Source: Pelosinus sp. UFO1 (GTDB taxonomy: Bacteria > Bacillota > Negativicutes > DSM-13327). From it: a DNA stretch of 64,000 nucleotides. The notes beneath the pieces were generated by a model, which searched no databases, was not told where the DNA came from, and saw only the letters and a list, made by a program, of their open reading frames with translations. The DNA lies in contig NZ_CP008852.1 in assembly GCF_000725345.1 (NCBI RefSeq), forward strand, positions 3,030,001 through 3,094,000, given 5' to 3'. The translations under genes and the position numbers were made by a program. Below, one piece after another: positions 16,226 through 25,720 of this stretch; positions within the stretch are counted from its first letter, which is position 1, and each line of letters opens with the position of its first letter.

Positions 16226-17566
16226 TCATATTTTCCAACAGTTTCTCCCTATACAATAGTATTCAAACCCATATAGTTTCATTTCATCAAATTCATATTG
16301 ATTCCGACCGTCAAAAACAACTAGCTGACGCATACGCTTCTTCATATCACTAAAATCCGGCTGACGAAATTGCTGCCAATCCGTAATTAATACTAAAGCA
16401 TCTACGGCATTGACGGCATCCATCATAGTATCCACATATTGGATGCTATCAGCATAATTCTCAAATACCCGCTGCGCTTGCTCCATCGCCTGTGGGTCAA
16501 AGGCGACAATTTTTGCTCCCATCTTGATCAAGGACTGTAGGATTATTATAGAAGGAGCCTCACGCATATCGTCAGTTTGCGGCTTAAATGCTAACCCCCA
16601 TACAGCAAATCTTATTCCGCTAAGATTCTCGCCAAACCGCTTTTTGATCATGTCAACAAGATAATGTTTTTGACGCTCATTCACCGTATGCACCGCAGTT
16701 GCTATAGCCATATCAAGTCCATTTTTGTTTCCTGTATGAATTAACTCCATTACATCCTTAGGAAAGCAGGATCCGCCGTAGCCTGCACCGGCATAGAGAA
16801 ATTGCTTACCAATTCGTTGATCAGTAGCCATTGCCATACGTATATTTACAATATCTCCGCCAACGGTATCGCAAAGCTGAGCAATTTCATTCATAAAGCT
16901 GATACGGGTTGCGAGCATAGCATTAGCAGCATACTTAGCAATTTCAGCGGACTTCGTATCCATAATCAGAATAGGATTTTGATTACGGACAAAAGGCTTA
17001 TAGAGCTGTTTCATGAGTTCGGCAGTTCCTTTATTTTCTGTCCCGATAACCACACGATCTGGCCGCATGAAATCTTCCACTGCTGCCCCTTCTTTAAGAA
17101 ACTCCGGATTGGAAACCACATCAAATCCTACATCATCCCTGCCGCGCACGTTTAATTCCTGTCTGATAATATCTCTGACCTTTTCTGTCGTTCCTACCGG
17201 AACAGTCGACTTTGTTACTACAATCAAATATTGATTCATGTGTTGCCCTATCGTACGGGCAGCAGCAAAAATATGTGAGAGATTCGCCGAACCATCCTCA
17301 AGAGGCGGCGTGCCCACAGCAATAAAGCAAAACAGCGCATCTTCAATTCCCTGTGTTATATCCGTGGAAAAATGCAAGCGCCCCTCCTTTAGATTACTTT
17401 CTACCAACTCCCGCAGCCCTGGCTCATATATCGGTAATATTGCAGCTTTCAGGTTATTTATCTTTACTTCATCTACATCAACACACCAAACCTCATTCCC
17501 CATATTGGCAAAACATACCCCTGTTACCAAACCAACATATCCCGCCCCAACCATGCAAATCTTCAT
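16226..17566 (-). CDS. ugd: UDP-glucose 6-dehydrogenase
   Basis: 446 residues, full length. The NAD-binding motif GAGYVGLVTG is at 7-16, the substrate-binding lysine is K211 (AEIAKYAANA), and the catalytic cysteine is C267 in GYGGSCFPKD. It oxidises UDP-glucose to UDP-glucuronate with two NAD. It is the first gene of a minus-strand operon continuing with uxs, so its product is probably channelled mainly to UDP-xylose. The RBS AAGGGGG precedes the ATG. Upstream is a 281-nt divergent region shared with plus-strand transferase genes. Confidence 0.96.
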   Translation of the reverse strand: MKICMVGAGYVGLVTGVCFANMGNEVWCVDVDEVKINNLKAAILPIYEPGLRELVESNLKEGRLHFSTDITQGIEDALFCFIAVGTPPLEDGSANLSHIFAAARTIGQHMNQYLIVVTKSTVPVGTTEKVRDIIRQELNVRGRDDVGFDVVSNPEFLKEGAAVEDFMRPDRVVIGTENKGTAELMKQLYKPFVRNQNPILIMDTKSAEIAKYAANAMLATRISFMNEIAQLCDTVGGDIVNIRMAMATDQRIGKQFLYAGAGYGGSCFPKDVMELIHTGNKNGLDMAIATAVHTVNERQKHYLVDMIKKRFGENLSGIRFAVWGLAFKPQTDDMREAPSIIILQSLIKMGAKIVAFDPQAMEQAQRVFENYADSIQYVDTMMDAVNAVDALVLITDWQQFRQPDFSDMKKRMRQLVVFDGRNQYEFDEMKLYGFEYYCIGRNCWKI

Positions 17567-17676
17567 TACTACACCCCCTTATCGACGACAGTAATACAAT
17601 CTAAATGTTATTTTTAATGCAGTCTATCTTATTCAAAATCCTCATGAAGGGTACCATTGTTATATACTTTCTAACA

Positions 17677-17722
17677 AAAATCGCTACCTAGCTGAGCTAG
17701 ATAGCGATTTCACTTTTTTTCC
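17677..17722 (+). terminator. Orphan terminator-like palindrome
   Basis: AAATCGCTA (17678-17686) pairs with TAGCGATTT (17702-17710), and the inner CTAGCT/AGCTAG also pairs, followed by seven T in the plus direction. No plus-strand gene ends here; the next one starts 126 nt downstream, so it may act as a leader attenuator. Confidence 0.6.
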
Positions 17723-17847
17723 ACAGCGTATGCTGATCTAAGATCAGGTTCCCTTCTTAAGTAACCTTCTTTATTAAAGAAGCATACATTAATAGTACAG
17801 GAATACCGTCAACTGTAGCCTACTTTTATAGAAGGGAGAAGTTTTTA

Positions 17848-18780
17848 GTGGCTGACAATAAGCAAGTATGTTGTGTCTTTGTTTATAATCATAAACATGA
17901 CAATATCGATAAGCTGCACAAACTGTATTCCTCTCGCTTTAGCAATATTTACCACCTTATCCCATTTTACCAAGGAGATAACCCGCAAGTTATTCCTATA
18001 TATGAGAATTCATATACTTTCCAAGGATATTTTGCCCAAGCTTATAAATCTATCTATCACGAAAAGTTTAGTCATTATATTTTTATTGCTGATGATTTAA
18101 TCTTACATCCTGACATTAATGAATCAAATATATTGCAAGAATTAAGATTAGGCAGTAATTCCGCTTATATAAAAGAGTTGATTTCCCTTTCTGATGTTAA
18201 CTTTAAAAATTGGACACATTCACTGTCAGCAATACAAACATTCTCTAGAGTTTGCCACAAAGATACCTTTGTAAAGGTAAATGAACTCTTGCCTTCCTAT
18301 GAACAAGCAATGAAAAAGTTCCATAAACATAATATTTATTGTCGAGATATTACGGCACGAAATATAGAAAATTGTAATGGTAATTATCTAAGTTGCAGCA
18401 AATCGTTTATTGCAATGGTAGCAGAGAAAATCGCAGCCTATGGATCATACCCGATGCCCTATCCCCTTGCCATGGGGTATTCGGATTTTATTATTATACC
18501 GGCAAAATCAATGCAACCATTTTGCCATTATAGCGGTATTTTGGCCGCTATAGGATTATTTGTAGAGTCAGCTATTCCTACGGCTATGCTGCTTGCCTGT
18601 AAACATATTGTCACCGAAAAAGAAACCCTCTGGTATGGTACGGAGTTCTGGGATTTTAACACTATTCTTTATGCACAGCAAAAAAATTACGATTTACAAT
18701 GCTTGTTGCAAGGTTTTGAAATCAGACAATTGTACATTCATCCCATAAAAATATCTACTTGGAGTGATAAAAATCTATGA
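17848..18780 (+). CDS. Probable GT-A glycosyltransferase, unknown family
   Basis: 310 residues starting at GTG with GAAGGGAG 7-8 nt upstream. The N-terminal region (CCVFVYNHKHDNIDKL) and YIFIADDLILHP around residue 85 resemble a GT-A fold with an acidic metal-binding motif, but I cannot name a family. There is no signal peptide or membrane helix. The stop overlaps the ATG of the next gene (ATGA), so it is translationally coupled to the STELLO-like transferase; the pair probably acts on the same glycan. Confidence 0.7.
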   Translation: MADNKQVCCVFVYNHKHDNIDKLHKLYSSRFSNIYHLIPFYQGDNPQVIPIYENSYTFQGYFAQAYKSIYHEKFSHYIFIADDLILHPDINESNILQELRLGSNSAYIKELISLSDVNFKNWTHSLSAIQTFSRVCHKDTFVKVNELLPSYEQAMKKFHKHNIYCRDITARNIENCNGNYLSCSKSFIAMVAEKIAAYGSYPMPYPLAMGYSDFIIIPAKSMQPFCHYSGILAAIGLFVESAIPTAMLLACKHIVTEKETLWYGTEFWDFNTILYAQQKNYDLQCLLQGFEIRQLYIHPIKISTWSDKNL

Positions 18781-19778
18781 ATAAAGCGATTGTAATCACT
18801 AGTATTTCACCACCAACAAAGGCGGTAGAGCAATTTGAAAAAATACAAGGCTGGCAGCTTATTATAGTGGCTGATGAGAAGACCCCTCCTGAATGGTATT
18901 ATGATAATGTTGTTTTTTTGTCGCTAAGGGATCAGCAAACTTCAGGGGGATATCTTTTTGACGTTCTCCCCCTAAATCACTACTGCCGGAAGATGATAGG
19001 ATATATTGAGGCCATACGATCTGGGGCAAATACCATCGTAGACTCTGACGATGATAATATTCCTAAAGCAAATTGGAGCATTCCTCCCTTCACAGGATTT
19101 TATCAGATTGCCTCTAATAAAGGCTTTACAAATATATATAAGCTTTTTACCAATGATCCTATTTGGCCACGAGGTTTTCCCTTAAAGCAAATTTATACAG
19201 CAATAGAACCCTCTACTTCTGAGTTAGTAAAAAAAGATGTTTCTATTGGTATCTGGCAGGGATTGGCAGACGGTGACCCTGATGTGGATGCCATCTATCG
19301 ATTAACTAATAATAAACCGTGCTTTTTCAATGATAGAGAGCCCGTAGTTCTTGCCTCGAAAGTTGTGTGTCCTTTCAATTCCCAAAATACTGCCTTTTGC
19401 CGGGAAGCATTTCCACTATTATATCTTCCAGCTACTGTCACCTTCCGTTTTACCGACATTCTGCGAGGCTATGTTGCCCAGCCTATTTTATGGACTTTAG
19501 GATTGCATCTAGGCTTTACCGGAGCAACAGTAGTACAAGAAAGAAATAAACATGATTATTTACAAGACTTTAAATCGGAAATTCCTTGTTACTTATATCC
19601 AGAAAAAATTATTGATACGATTGCTCCTATCGTTCATTCCCGGTATAGTGTGGAAGATAATCTTTATGAATCCTATCGTGCTTTACTTGGTGCCGGAATT
19701 GTGCAGGCAGCTGAGATGATAATATTGGAGGCTTGGCTTAAAGATATAGCCGGATTGCAAAAGCGTCCATATATATGA
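18777..19778 (+). CDS. STELLO/DUF288-like glycosyltransferase
   Basis: 333 residues. The beginning (AIVITSISPPTKAVEQF, GWQLIIVADEKTP), the acidic motif DSDDDNIPK near 90 and IWPRGFPL are the hallmarks of the STELLO/DUF288 family, best known from plants, where it modulates cellulose synthesis, with bacterial members in glycan clusters. The acidic cluster should bind the nucleotide sugar. It overlaps the preceding gene by 4 nt. There is no membrane anchor here, unlike the plant proteins. Donor and acceptor are unknown. Confidence 0.8.
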   Translation: MNKAIVITSISPPTKAVEQFEKIQGWQLIIVADEKTPPEWYYDNVVFLSLRDQQTSGGYLFDVLPLNHYCRKMIGYIEAIRSGANTIVDSDDDNIPKANWSIPPFTGFYQIASNKGFTNIYKLFTNDPIWPRGFPLKQIYTAIEPSTSELVKKDVSIGIWQGLADGDPDVDAIYRLTNNKPCFFNDREPVVLASKVVCPFNSQNTAFCREAFPLLYLPATVTFRFTDILRGYVAQPILWTLGLHLGFTGATVVQERNKHDYLQDFKSEIPCYLYPEKIIDTIAPIVHSRYSVEDNLYESYRALLGAGIVQAAEMIILEAWLKDIAGLQKRPYI

Positions 19779-19865
19779 AACACTGCTTAGCACTGTCATG
19801 TAACATATTCAGACAACAGCTAATATAATAAAGAGTAAGTACCTTATGATTCTAGAGGTGAATGT

Positions 19866-20417
19866 ATGAGTAATTATTACGCTACTTCAGGTGGTATATG
19901 GCAGGAGTTTGATAAAATTAATGGATTGTTTACTCGCGAAGAAGCCATTTGCATGCAATGGATTGTGAAACAATTGCCACAAGGATCAAAAACAGTGGAA
20001 TTAGGATCATTTCAGGGACGCAGTAGTATCATGATTGCGTCAGCATTATCTACAGACAGTATTCTATATTGCATAGACAATTTTTCTGAGTCATTTGATA
20101 TTTTAAATGCATTTATGAAGAATATCAAAGAATTTAAAGTGAATGATAAAATACGTTTTCTAATGATGGATCATATTGAGGCCGCAAAAGAGTTTGGCGA
20201 TGAATCCATACAAATGGTATTTGTTAATACAACTCATAGTTCTGAGTCTATTAAACAAGATATTTTAGAATGGTGTCCCAAAATAAGAGTCGGCGGATTT
20301 CTAGTATGTCATAATTATACTTCTTCTGATCACCCGGAAATTAAGGAAGCAATAACAGCATTACAATTGAATGGAGCAATACTCAGTGGTAGTTTGTGGT
20401 GTGGACAAAAAAGTTAA
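19866..20417 (+). CDS. Class I SAM-dependent methyltransferase
   Basis: 183 residues. Motif I is KTVELGSFQGRSSIMIA near residue 44, motif II IYCIDNFSES-like (ILYCIDNFSES), and a later strand MVFVNTTHSSESIKQDI, in which most Methyltransf_24-type relatives have an Asp-Gly before the His. The family methylates small molecules and sugars. It lies 87 nt behind the STELLO-like gene with its own RBS (AGAGGTG) and 32 nt before a GT2 gene, so it may methylate a sugar of the same glycan. The exact substrate is unknown. Confidence 0.8.
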   Translation: MSNYYATSGGIWQEFDKINGLFTREEAICMQWIVKQLPQGSKTVELGSFQGRSSIMIASALSTDSILYCIDNFSESFDILNAFMKNIKEFKVNDKIRFLMMDHIEAAKEFGDESIQMVFVNTTHSSESIKQDILEWCPKIRVGGFLVCHNYTSSDHPEIKEAITALQLNGAILSGSLWCGQKS

Positions 20418-20449
20418 ATTATTATTTGAATAGGTAGGAGAATCTGATT

Positions 20450-21343
20450 ATGATTCATTTAAAGAATAATCCCGCGGTTACTGTTGCAATGCCGGTGTAC
20501 AACGGAAGTATGTATATTCGGGAATCTATTGAAAGTATTCTTAACCAAACGTTTTCAGATTTTGAATTTTTGATAGTTGATGATGGTTCGAGCGATAACA
20601 GTGTTGAAATTATAAACACATATAAAGATTCACGAATAAATCTACTATGTCATACAACTAATCTTGGCACAAGTACAGCTTTAAACAAAGCCATTGCAAA
20701 CGCAAGCGGCACTTATATAGCCATTATGCATTGTGATGATATCAGTCTTCCACATCGTTTGGAACAGCAAGTACTATTTATGGAAGAAAATTCACATATT
20801 GGCGTATGCGGCAGCTCTGTTCATATATTTGGGCAGCGAGATCAAGTATGGTGTTATGAAACGGATTCAGATGATATTAAATGTAAGCTTTTATTCCGCT
20901 CGGCCTTTGTTCATCCAGTAGTAATGATGAGAAAGAATTTGTTTTCGGAATATAATGTTAGTTACAATCCCTTATATCACTATACAGAAGATTATGATTT
21001 GTGGAGACAGTTATTATCTAAAACACACTTCGCAAATATTCCTGATATTTTACTAAAATATAGGATACATTCCCACCAGGTAACTATGAAATATAATTTT
21101 GAACAGCAAATAGAAGCAGGAAGGATACGATTAGCACAAATACATGAGCTAGGAATAACCCCAACGGAAGAAGAGTTCCAAATCCATCAAACCCTTAGCA
21201 ATGGCATACTCCCTGATAACCAGGAGTTAATCCAATTATGGTTTCAAAAATTGGAGAATGCAAATAATCACCTCGGATATTATCCAAAGCAGGCACTTAC
21301 CAAACTCCTGTCAGAATTCACCACTAAACATTTGTGGGAATAA
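20450..21343 (+). CDS. GT2 family glycosyltransferase
   Basis: 297 residues, a classic GT2. It begins TVAMPVYNGSMYIRESIESI, followed by FLIVDDGSSDNS and the metal-binding IMHCDDISLPHRLE; EDYDLWRQL is the usual C-terminal acidic motif. Such enzymes transfer one sugar with inversion. RBS TAGGAG lies 9 nt before the ATG. It is followed by a CgeB-like gene whose GTG start is 22 nt behind its stop. Confidence 0.93.
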   Translation: MIHLKNNPAVTVAMPVYNGSMYIRESIESILNQTFSDFEFLIVDDGSSDNSVEIINTYKDSRINLLCHTTNLGTSTALNKAIANASGTYIAIMHCDDISLPHRLEQQVLFMEENSHIGVCGSSVHIFGQRDQVWCYETDSDDIKCKLLFRSAFVHPVVMMRKNLFSEYNVSYNPLYHYTEDYDLWRQLLSKTHFANIPDILLKYRIHSHQVTMKYNFEQQIEAGRIRLAQIHELGITPTEEEFQIHQTLSNGILPDNQELIQLWFQKLENANNHLGYYPKQALTKLLSEFTTKHLWE

Positions 21344-21365
21344 AAATTTTACGGAGCGTGATTTG

Positions 21366-22295
21366 GTGAAAATTGGGTTCTATCTTAAATGGGACATCAA
21401 TCAAATGTATCAAAATGGCTGGATTATTGGTGAGGCATACTATTTTAGATCTGTCTGTAATGAACTTTCCAAATTGCCGGGGGTTGAGTTTGCCAGACAA
21501 TATGACCTTGTCACACGCCCTGATACTCCATTAGATGTTATGATTTACGTAAATGATACAGAGCCTATATCGAGTTTAGCTAAAAAGAATATACTCTATT
21601 TGCAAAATGGCTTTGGTGAGGGAATGAATACTATTCTAGAACGACTTCGTCCATCGGGATATGATGGATATATTTTCATTTCAAAAAAATTGCTTGCCCT
21701 TCACGAAAGTCAAGGCTATCATGGAATATATTTGCCCTTTGGTGCTGATTTGACTAAATTCTTTCCTAGAGAGACAGATACGGGCTACAATTATGATGTA
21801 GTTTTTGTTGGCAATGATATAAAAGGCCATGGTAGGACAATGCAATATTTATCACCAATGTTAAATTATAATTTTGCTCTCTTTGGCGCGTGGGAAGACG
21901 GTGATTATTTTGCCCAAAAAGTTTTTTCAAGAATTTGCAAGGGAAGACTAGATTATGACAAAGTTCCCCTCTTATATTCCAATGCTAAAATAAGTTTGAA
22001 TTTTACCTTTCCGGATCAGGTCAACTGGGGAGCTATGACAGATAGACCATTTCAGGTCATGGCCTGCAAAGGTTTTCTGATTAGTGATTATGTACCTGGT
22101 TTTGAGGATGAATTGCAAGGATGTATGGTAGTTACAAACGGCGGATTAGATATAATAAATAAAATTGATTATTATCTTACAAGAACCAAAGAACGACAGG
22201 AAATAGCAGACAATGGTTATCAATATGTAATTAATCACGCAAGTATTCAGGCCCGAGTCAATAAATTATATAATTATCTGCAAGAAATAGTATAA
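21366..22295 (+). CDS. CgeB-like glycosyltransferase (paralogue 1)
   Basis: 309 residues from a GTG at 21366; GGAG lies 9 nt upstream, and an earlier in-frame start at 21258 would overlap the GT2 gene by 86 nt. It begins KIGFYLKWDINQM and carries NDTEPISS, YDVVFVGNDIKGHGRTM and a C-terminal FQVMACKGFLISD block typical of GT-B proteins of the CgeB/Glyco_trans_1_2 group. CgeB acts in glycosylation of the Bacillus spore surface. It closes the plus-strand row begun at 17848, followed by a strong terminator. Most of its length aligns with the product of 25721. Confidence 0.85.
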   Translation: MKIGFYLKWDINQMYQNGWIIGEAYYFRSVCNELSKLPGVEFARQYDLVTRPDTPLDVMIYVNDTEPISSLAKKNILYLQNGFGEGMNTILERLRPSGYDGYIFISKKLLALHESQGYHGIYLPFGADLTKFFPRETDTGYNYDVVFVGNDIKGHGRTMQYLSPMLNYNFALFGAWEDGDYFAQKVFSRICKGRLDYDKVPLLYSNAKISLNFTFPDQVNWGAMTDRPFQVMACKGFLISDYVPGFEDELQGCMVVTNGGLDIINKIDYYLTRTKERQEIADNGYQYVINHASIQARVNKLYNYLQEIV

Positions 22296-22376
22296 TTTCT
22301 CCTGTAATGAAAACAAATAATACAGTCGAATTTTCGGAAATGTTCGGTTACAGTTTGGAGGCTATCACCATTAGAG

Positions 22377-22425
22377 AAGGCACTGTAAATTTATTCACAA
22401 TGAATAATTTACAGTGCCTTTTTTA
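22377..22425 (+). terminator. Intrinsic terminator of the 17848-22295 gene row
   Basis: AAGGCACTGTAAAT (22377-22390) pairs perfectly with ATTTACAGTGCCTT (22407-22420), followed by a T run. Confidence 0.93.
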
Positions 22426-22758
22426 TCATAGCCGTCAGTCCAAATGAATACAATATCATAAAGAAGACTTGATTCAGATGGAGTTTTAACTCCACCTAAA
22501 TCTTAGCCGCGCTTATCCAGGGACTTAGCCGCTCTTAACTCCCACTTGTATAAGTGAGCCTTGGGTTCGAAAATCCGTAGCGCGAACTTACTTCGAGTTT
22601 ATAGCCTGTTTCTCTGACCGTCGAGGGCAGGGAATTACAGGCTGTTAACGAGATCAAGATAGGAGTCTTAGAGCGGTTTAGTCATCGGATAAAGCAAACG
22701 AATACCACATGCAAATGCTGAATGGAGCATTTAATCTACTAGATAGCATACAATCCCA
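22426..22758. other. Gene-free interval holding repeat copy F
   Basis: No coding sequence was recognised between the plus-strand row and the convergent AMP-ligase gene. It is dominated by copy F of the structured repeat and its flanking arms (22521-22543 and 22660-22682), which are complementary with a few mismatches. Confidence 0.6.
22541..22662 (+). repeat. Structured dispersed repeat, copy F
   Basis: This is homologous to the minus strand of 14205-14353 (copy E). It keeps the CACTT/AAGTG hairpin, the GCGAACTTACTTCGA block and an AGCCTGT/ACAGGCT stem, but the long 17-bp stem of copy E is interrupted here. It is not next to a gene start. Confidence 0.75.
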
Positions 22759-25521
22759 TTATAATCTTAATAAATATCTCCGCAATGCCGCTAGACTTAT
22801 AGTAAAATCATCTTCTGTCAGCACAAATCCTGCAGGCAGGTTATACGTGCGTTCCCCACCAGCCAGCATCATGGCAATAACCGGCAAATTGGTATTGGGA
22901 ATGCCCCAACCACCAGCTTGAATAATACAGTCATATTCAGCTTCGTTCACACCTATAATTTTATTATTATGGCCAAGGGTATTGAGAAAAGTAGATACTT
23001 TATTCTCCTCTTTTAATCGCTTAGTAAGATACGGAATACTGTTGGGAAAACCGTGGATAATGAATTTGTTAAAGCGTCTGATCACTTTTTCAACGACTAC
23101 CGGGTTTACACACCATGCACAAAAATGCCACAAGTCACTGTATATAGGATTACTCATCACCCCAGTATATTGCGGAACCGATTTCATTTTGATTTTATCT
23201 TTATTTTTCAATAAGAAGGCGATTAGAGCATTTAACAGTTGGTTGCGTTCCTCGTTAGTCCATTGGTGGTTAAATTCCTGAAAAGCAAAATGATCCCATC
23301 CTTGTGTATACTGAGCATGTGATTTGAAATGAGCCGCCTTAAATATCGGTATATTTAAATATTCGGCAAGGGCATTGATCCACGCTGTCCGGGTATCAAG
23401 AGGAATATCAGTGCCGGCAACGATATCACCCACTGGAAGCATATAATGATTTCTAGAATACTTTTGCCATCTGACTGCCCAATAATCGCTAATGCGTTTT
23501 CTCTGGAGTTTTCTGCTCATAACCGCAAATTGGCAGCCCGCTCCAATTATAAATTCCGCGGAATCATCAGTTAACAATACGCTGGCCTCTTTGATTTTAT
23601 TTACGCATTCGTAATAGTCGGAATATCTATTATCCATGTCCCTACACAAGAAATAATCACAAAATAACAAATCCAAAAGCATAAAATAGGCCGGTGGCAT
23701 GCAGACGTGCTCAAATGTGACTGGAGCTCCTAGAGCATTCGAAATTTTGTTTATATCTTCCGATGTAAACATACCAGGAACTAGATAGTCCATCACGGAT
23801 ACAATCTTTATGACTTTATTGTCGCCCAGTTTTGTGGTATGATTCAGCATCATTTGATTGCTATGAACCAATTCCGTGATTTGTGCTATTGACATATCCC
23901 GTGAAATTGCAACATTGAAGTCAGATGCAACCGCATCCATAATCAGTAACCCCATAGAGTCAAGAATTGTGGCTATAGGCAGGTCATGAGGTATATTCGA
24001 AAAATAAGACTGAATAATAGTTTCAATAGTTTCTTCTTGTTCCAGCACATTTTGCTGGTTTTGCCATGACTGGAATTTCAAAAAGTCTGTCGTCGTTTTA
24101 TTACGGTTGATCTTGCCGGAAGAAGTCTTGGTAATAAACTCCGTGGGCACAAAATGCAATTCAAAGCTTTCTACAGGCAAAACTTTCGTCAATAGTTGGT
24201 ATACCCTAGTCCACTCCTGCTTATCCCATACTCGCTCCTGCTCTAAAATAATGGCCAATTTTTGTGTCCCAATTCTTTCGTCATGCAGGCAAATAGCGGC
24301 ACATCGCCCCTCACAATACATAATTGCCTGATTCACCAGATAGTCCATCTCACTCAATAATATCTTTTCGCCAGCCTGAATCATGACATCATGTTTGCGT
24401 CCCTCAACGAACAGTTCGCCATTTTCCATAAATCCCATGTCACCAGTTGGATAATATCCCTCATTATCAATGATGGGGTCCCCGTTCATATATCCGATAA
24501 TGGATGTGCTGCTTTTTACATAAATTTCGCCATCAACCAATTTCACAGCAGTTCCCGGAATTAATACCCCGCAGCTGACAATCTGCTTGTTGCACTTCGA
24601 AATCGTACGCAAACCGTTACTGATGGATACTGCAAATACGTTTTCTGCCATAGCGTAGCACGTACACAACGTTTCAACATTTGTTCTGCTCACCGCACAA
24701 AATTTGCTTAGCGTTTCCCAATGAGACGGCTCAGAACAGGAAATCCAACGGCGCATGGAGGGCAAAGGCCGTTCCGGCGTAATCCGCGCCATCACTTCAA
24801 AGCCGAAATTCGGCATATAGCAAATCGTCCCTTGAAGCTTCTCAATAGTATCATAAAGAAGTGGACGGTTATTGATCCATTCCATGGGATCCATCATAAC
24901 AACCTTGATATTAAGATACAGCGGCATGACAAAACAGGCGATGAAACCCATATCGTGATACAGAGGCAGCCAAGATACAATGCAGTCTTTCTCCGTTAAT
25001 TGCAATACTTGATTGTAATGGAGCACATGACGATATAAATCAACCAGCTTATAGCGTATGGCTTTTCTATGACCTGTCGTCCCAGAGGAAAGCTGAATAA
25101 TAGCTCCTTCATCTGAAATGAATTCGCACCTCGATGGTGCATCCATGATTTCGCCATTGCATTGCATCGTGTGAATGGGTAACTGTAAAGTAAAGTGCGC
25201 AATTTCGCTGGCACAGAGTATTCCTTCTAAACCAACTGTTTTCACAATATGTTGAATGGAATCCAACCAATATTCATAGCTTTGCTTTTTGGTAGGATAT
25301 TGTAGTATCAAAGGCTCCTTTCCGGCATCCAATATCGCAAGCCAATACAAAATTAACTCCGGTGAGGAAGAGAAAATAAGACCAATTTTCTTTTCATTTG
25401 GAAATTCTCGCTGGATGTTATCACTTAGCCATCTGATTTTAGCGCCACATTCCGATAGCCTCAACTGACTCCACTGACTGTTATTATATATTTGAATATC
25501 GGGCAAATTACAAATCTCCAT
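22759..25521 (-). CDS. AMP-ligase / carrier protein with unknown C-terminal half
   Basis: 920 residues. About 1-480 is an acyl- or aminoacyl-adenylating domain: P-loop SSGTTG at 145-150, YHDMG at 188-192, YAMAEN near 289, TGD at 359-361 and the catalytic lysine K470 in SSGKINRNKT. The motif set is closest to fatty-acyl-AMP ligases. About 495-555 looks like a small carrier domain with DSMG at 521-524, the serine expected to carry phosphopantetheine. Residues 570-920 match nothing I recognise (notable FEHVCMPPAYFM, IIGAGCQFAVMSRK, HFAFQEFNHQW). It likely activates a carboxylic acid and hands it to a sugar or protein; the acceptor is unknown. It is single-gene, convergent with the row to its left. 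Confidence 0.82.
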   Translation of the reverse strand: MEICNLPDIQIYNNSQWSQLRLSECGAKIRWLSDNIQREFPNEKKIGLIFSSSPELILYWLAILDAGKEPLILQYPTKKQSYEYWLDSIQHIVKTVGLEGILCASEIAHFTLQLPIHTMQCNGEIMDAPSRCEFISDEGAIIQLSSGTTGHRKAIRYKLVDLYRHVLHYNQVLQLTEKDCIVSWLPLYHDMGFIACFVMPLYLNIKVVMMDPMEWINNRPLLYDTIEKLQGTICYMPNFGFEVMARITPERPLPSMRRWISCSEPSHWETLSKFCAVSRTNVETLCTCYAMAENVFAVSISNGLRTISKCNKQIVSCGVLIPGTAVKLVDGEIYVKSSTSIIGYMNGDPIIDNEGYYPTGDMGFMENGELFVEGRKHDVMIQAGEKILLSEMDYLVNQAIMYCEGRCAAICLHDERIGTQKLAIILEQERVWDKQEWTRVYQLLTKVLPVESFELHFVPTEFITKTSSGKINRNKTTTDFLKFQSWQNQQNVLEQEETIETIIQSYFSNIPHDLPIATILDSMGLLIMDAVASDFNVAISRDMSIAQITELVHSNQMMLNHTTKLGDNKVIKIVSVMDYLVPGMFTSEDINKISNALGAPVTFEHVCMPPAYFMLLDLLFCDYFLCRDMDNRYSDYYECVNKIKEASVLLTDDSAEFIIGAGCQFAVMSRKLQRKRISDYWAVRWQKYSRNHYMLPVGDIVAGTDIPLDTRTAWINALAEYLNIPIFKAAHFKSHAQYTQGWDHFAFQEFNHQWTNEERNQLLNALIAFLLKNKDKIKMKSVPQYTGVMSNPIYSDLWHFCAWCVNPVVVEKVIRRFNKFIIHGFPNSIPYLTKRLKEENKVSTFLNTLGHNNKIIGVNEAEYDCIIQAGGWGIPNTNLPVIAMMLAGGERTYNLPAGFVLTEDDFTISLAALRRYLLRL

Positions 25522-25720
25522 AACCGCTCCCCCTTTTCAAGCATCTAATATACTATATTCTGACTCTCCATAAAAGGTTACCATTGTTATCCCAACGTGC
25601 GTAACAAGCGGATAATACTAAGAAAATCGTTAACAATCAAAAAAATAAGCGGAGGTTCTGATAGTATCTCAAAAGACTCGCTGGAAACCATAATACTATT
25701 AGATTCAGGGAGATGAAGTT

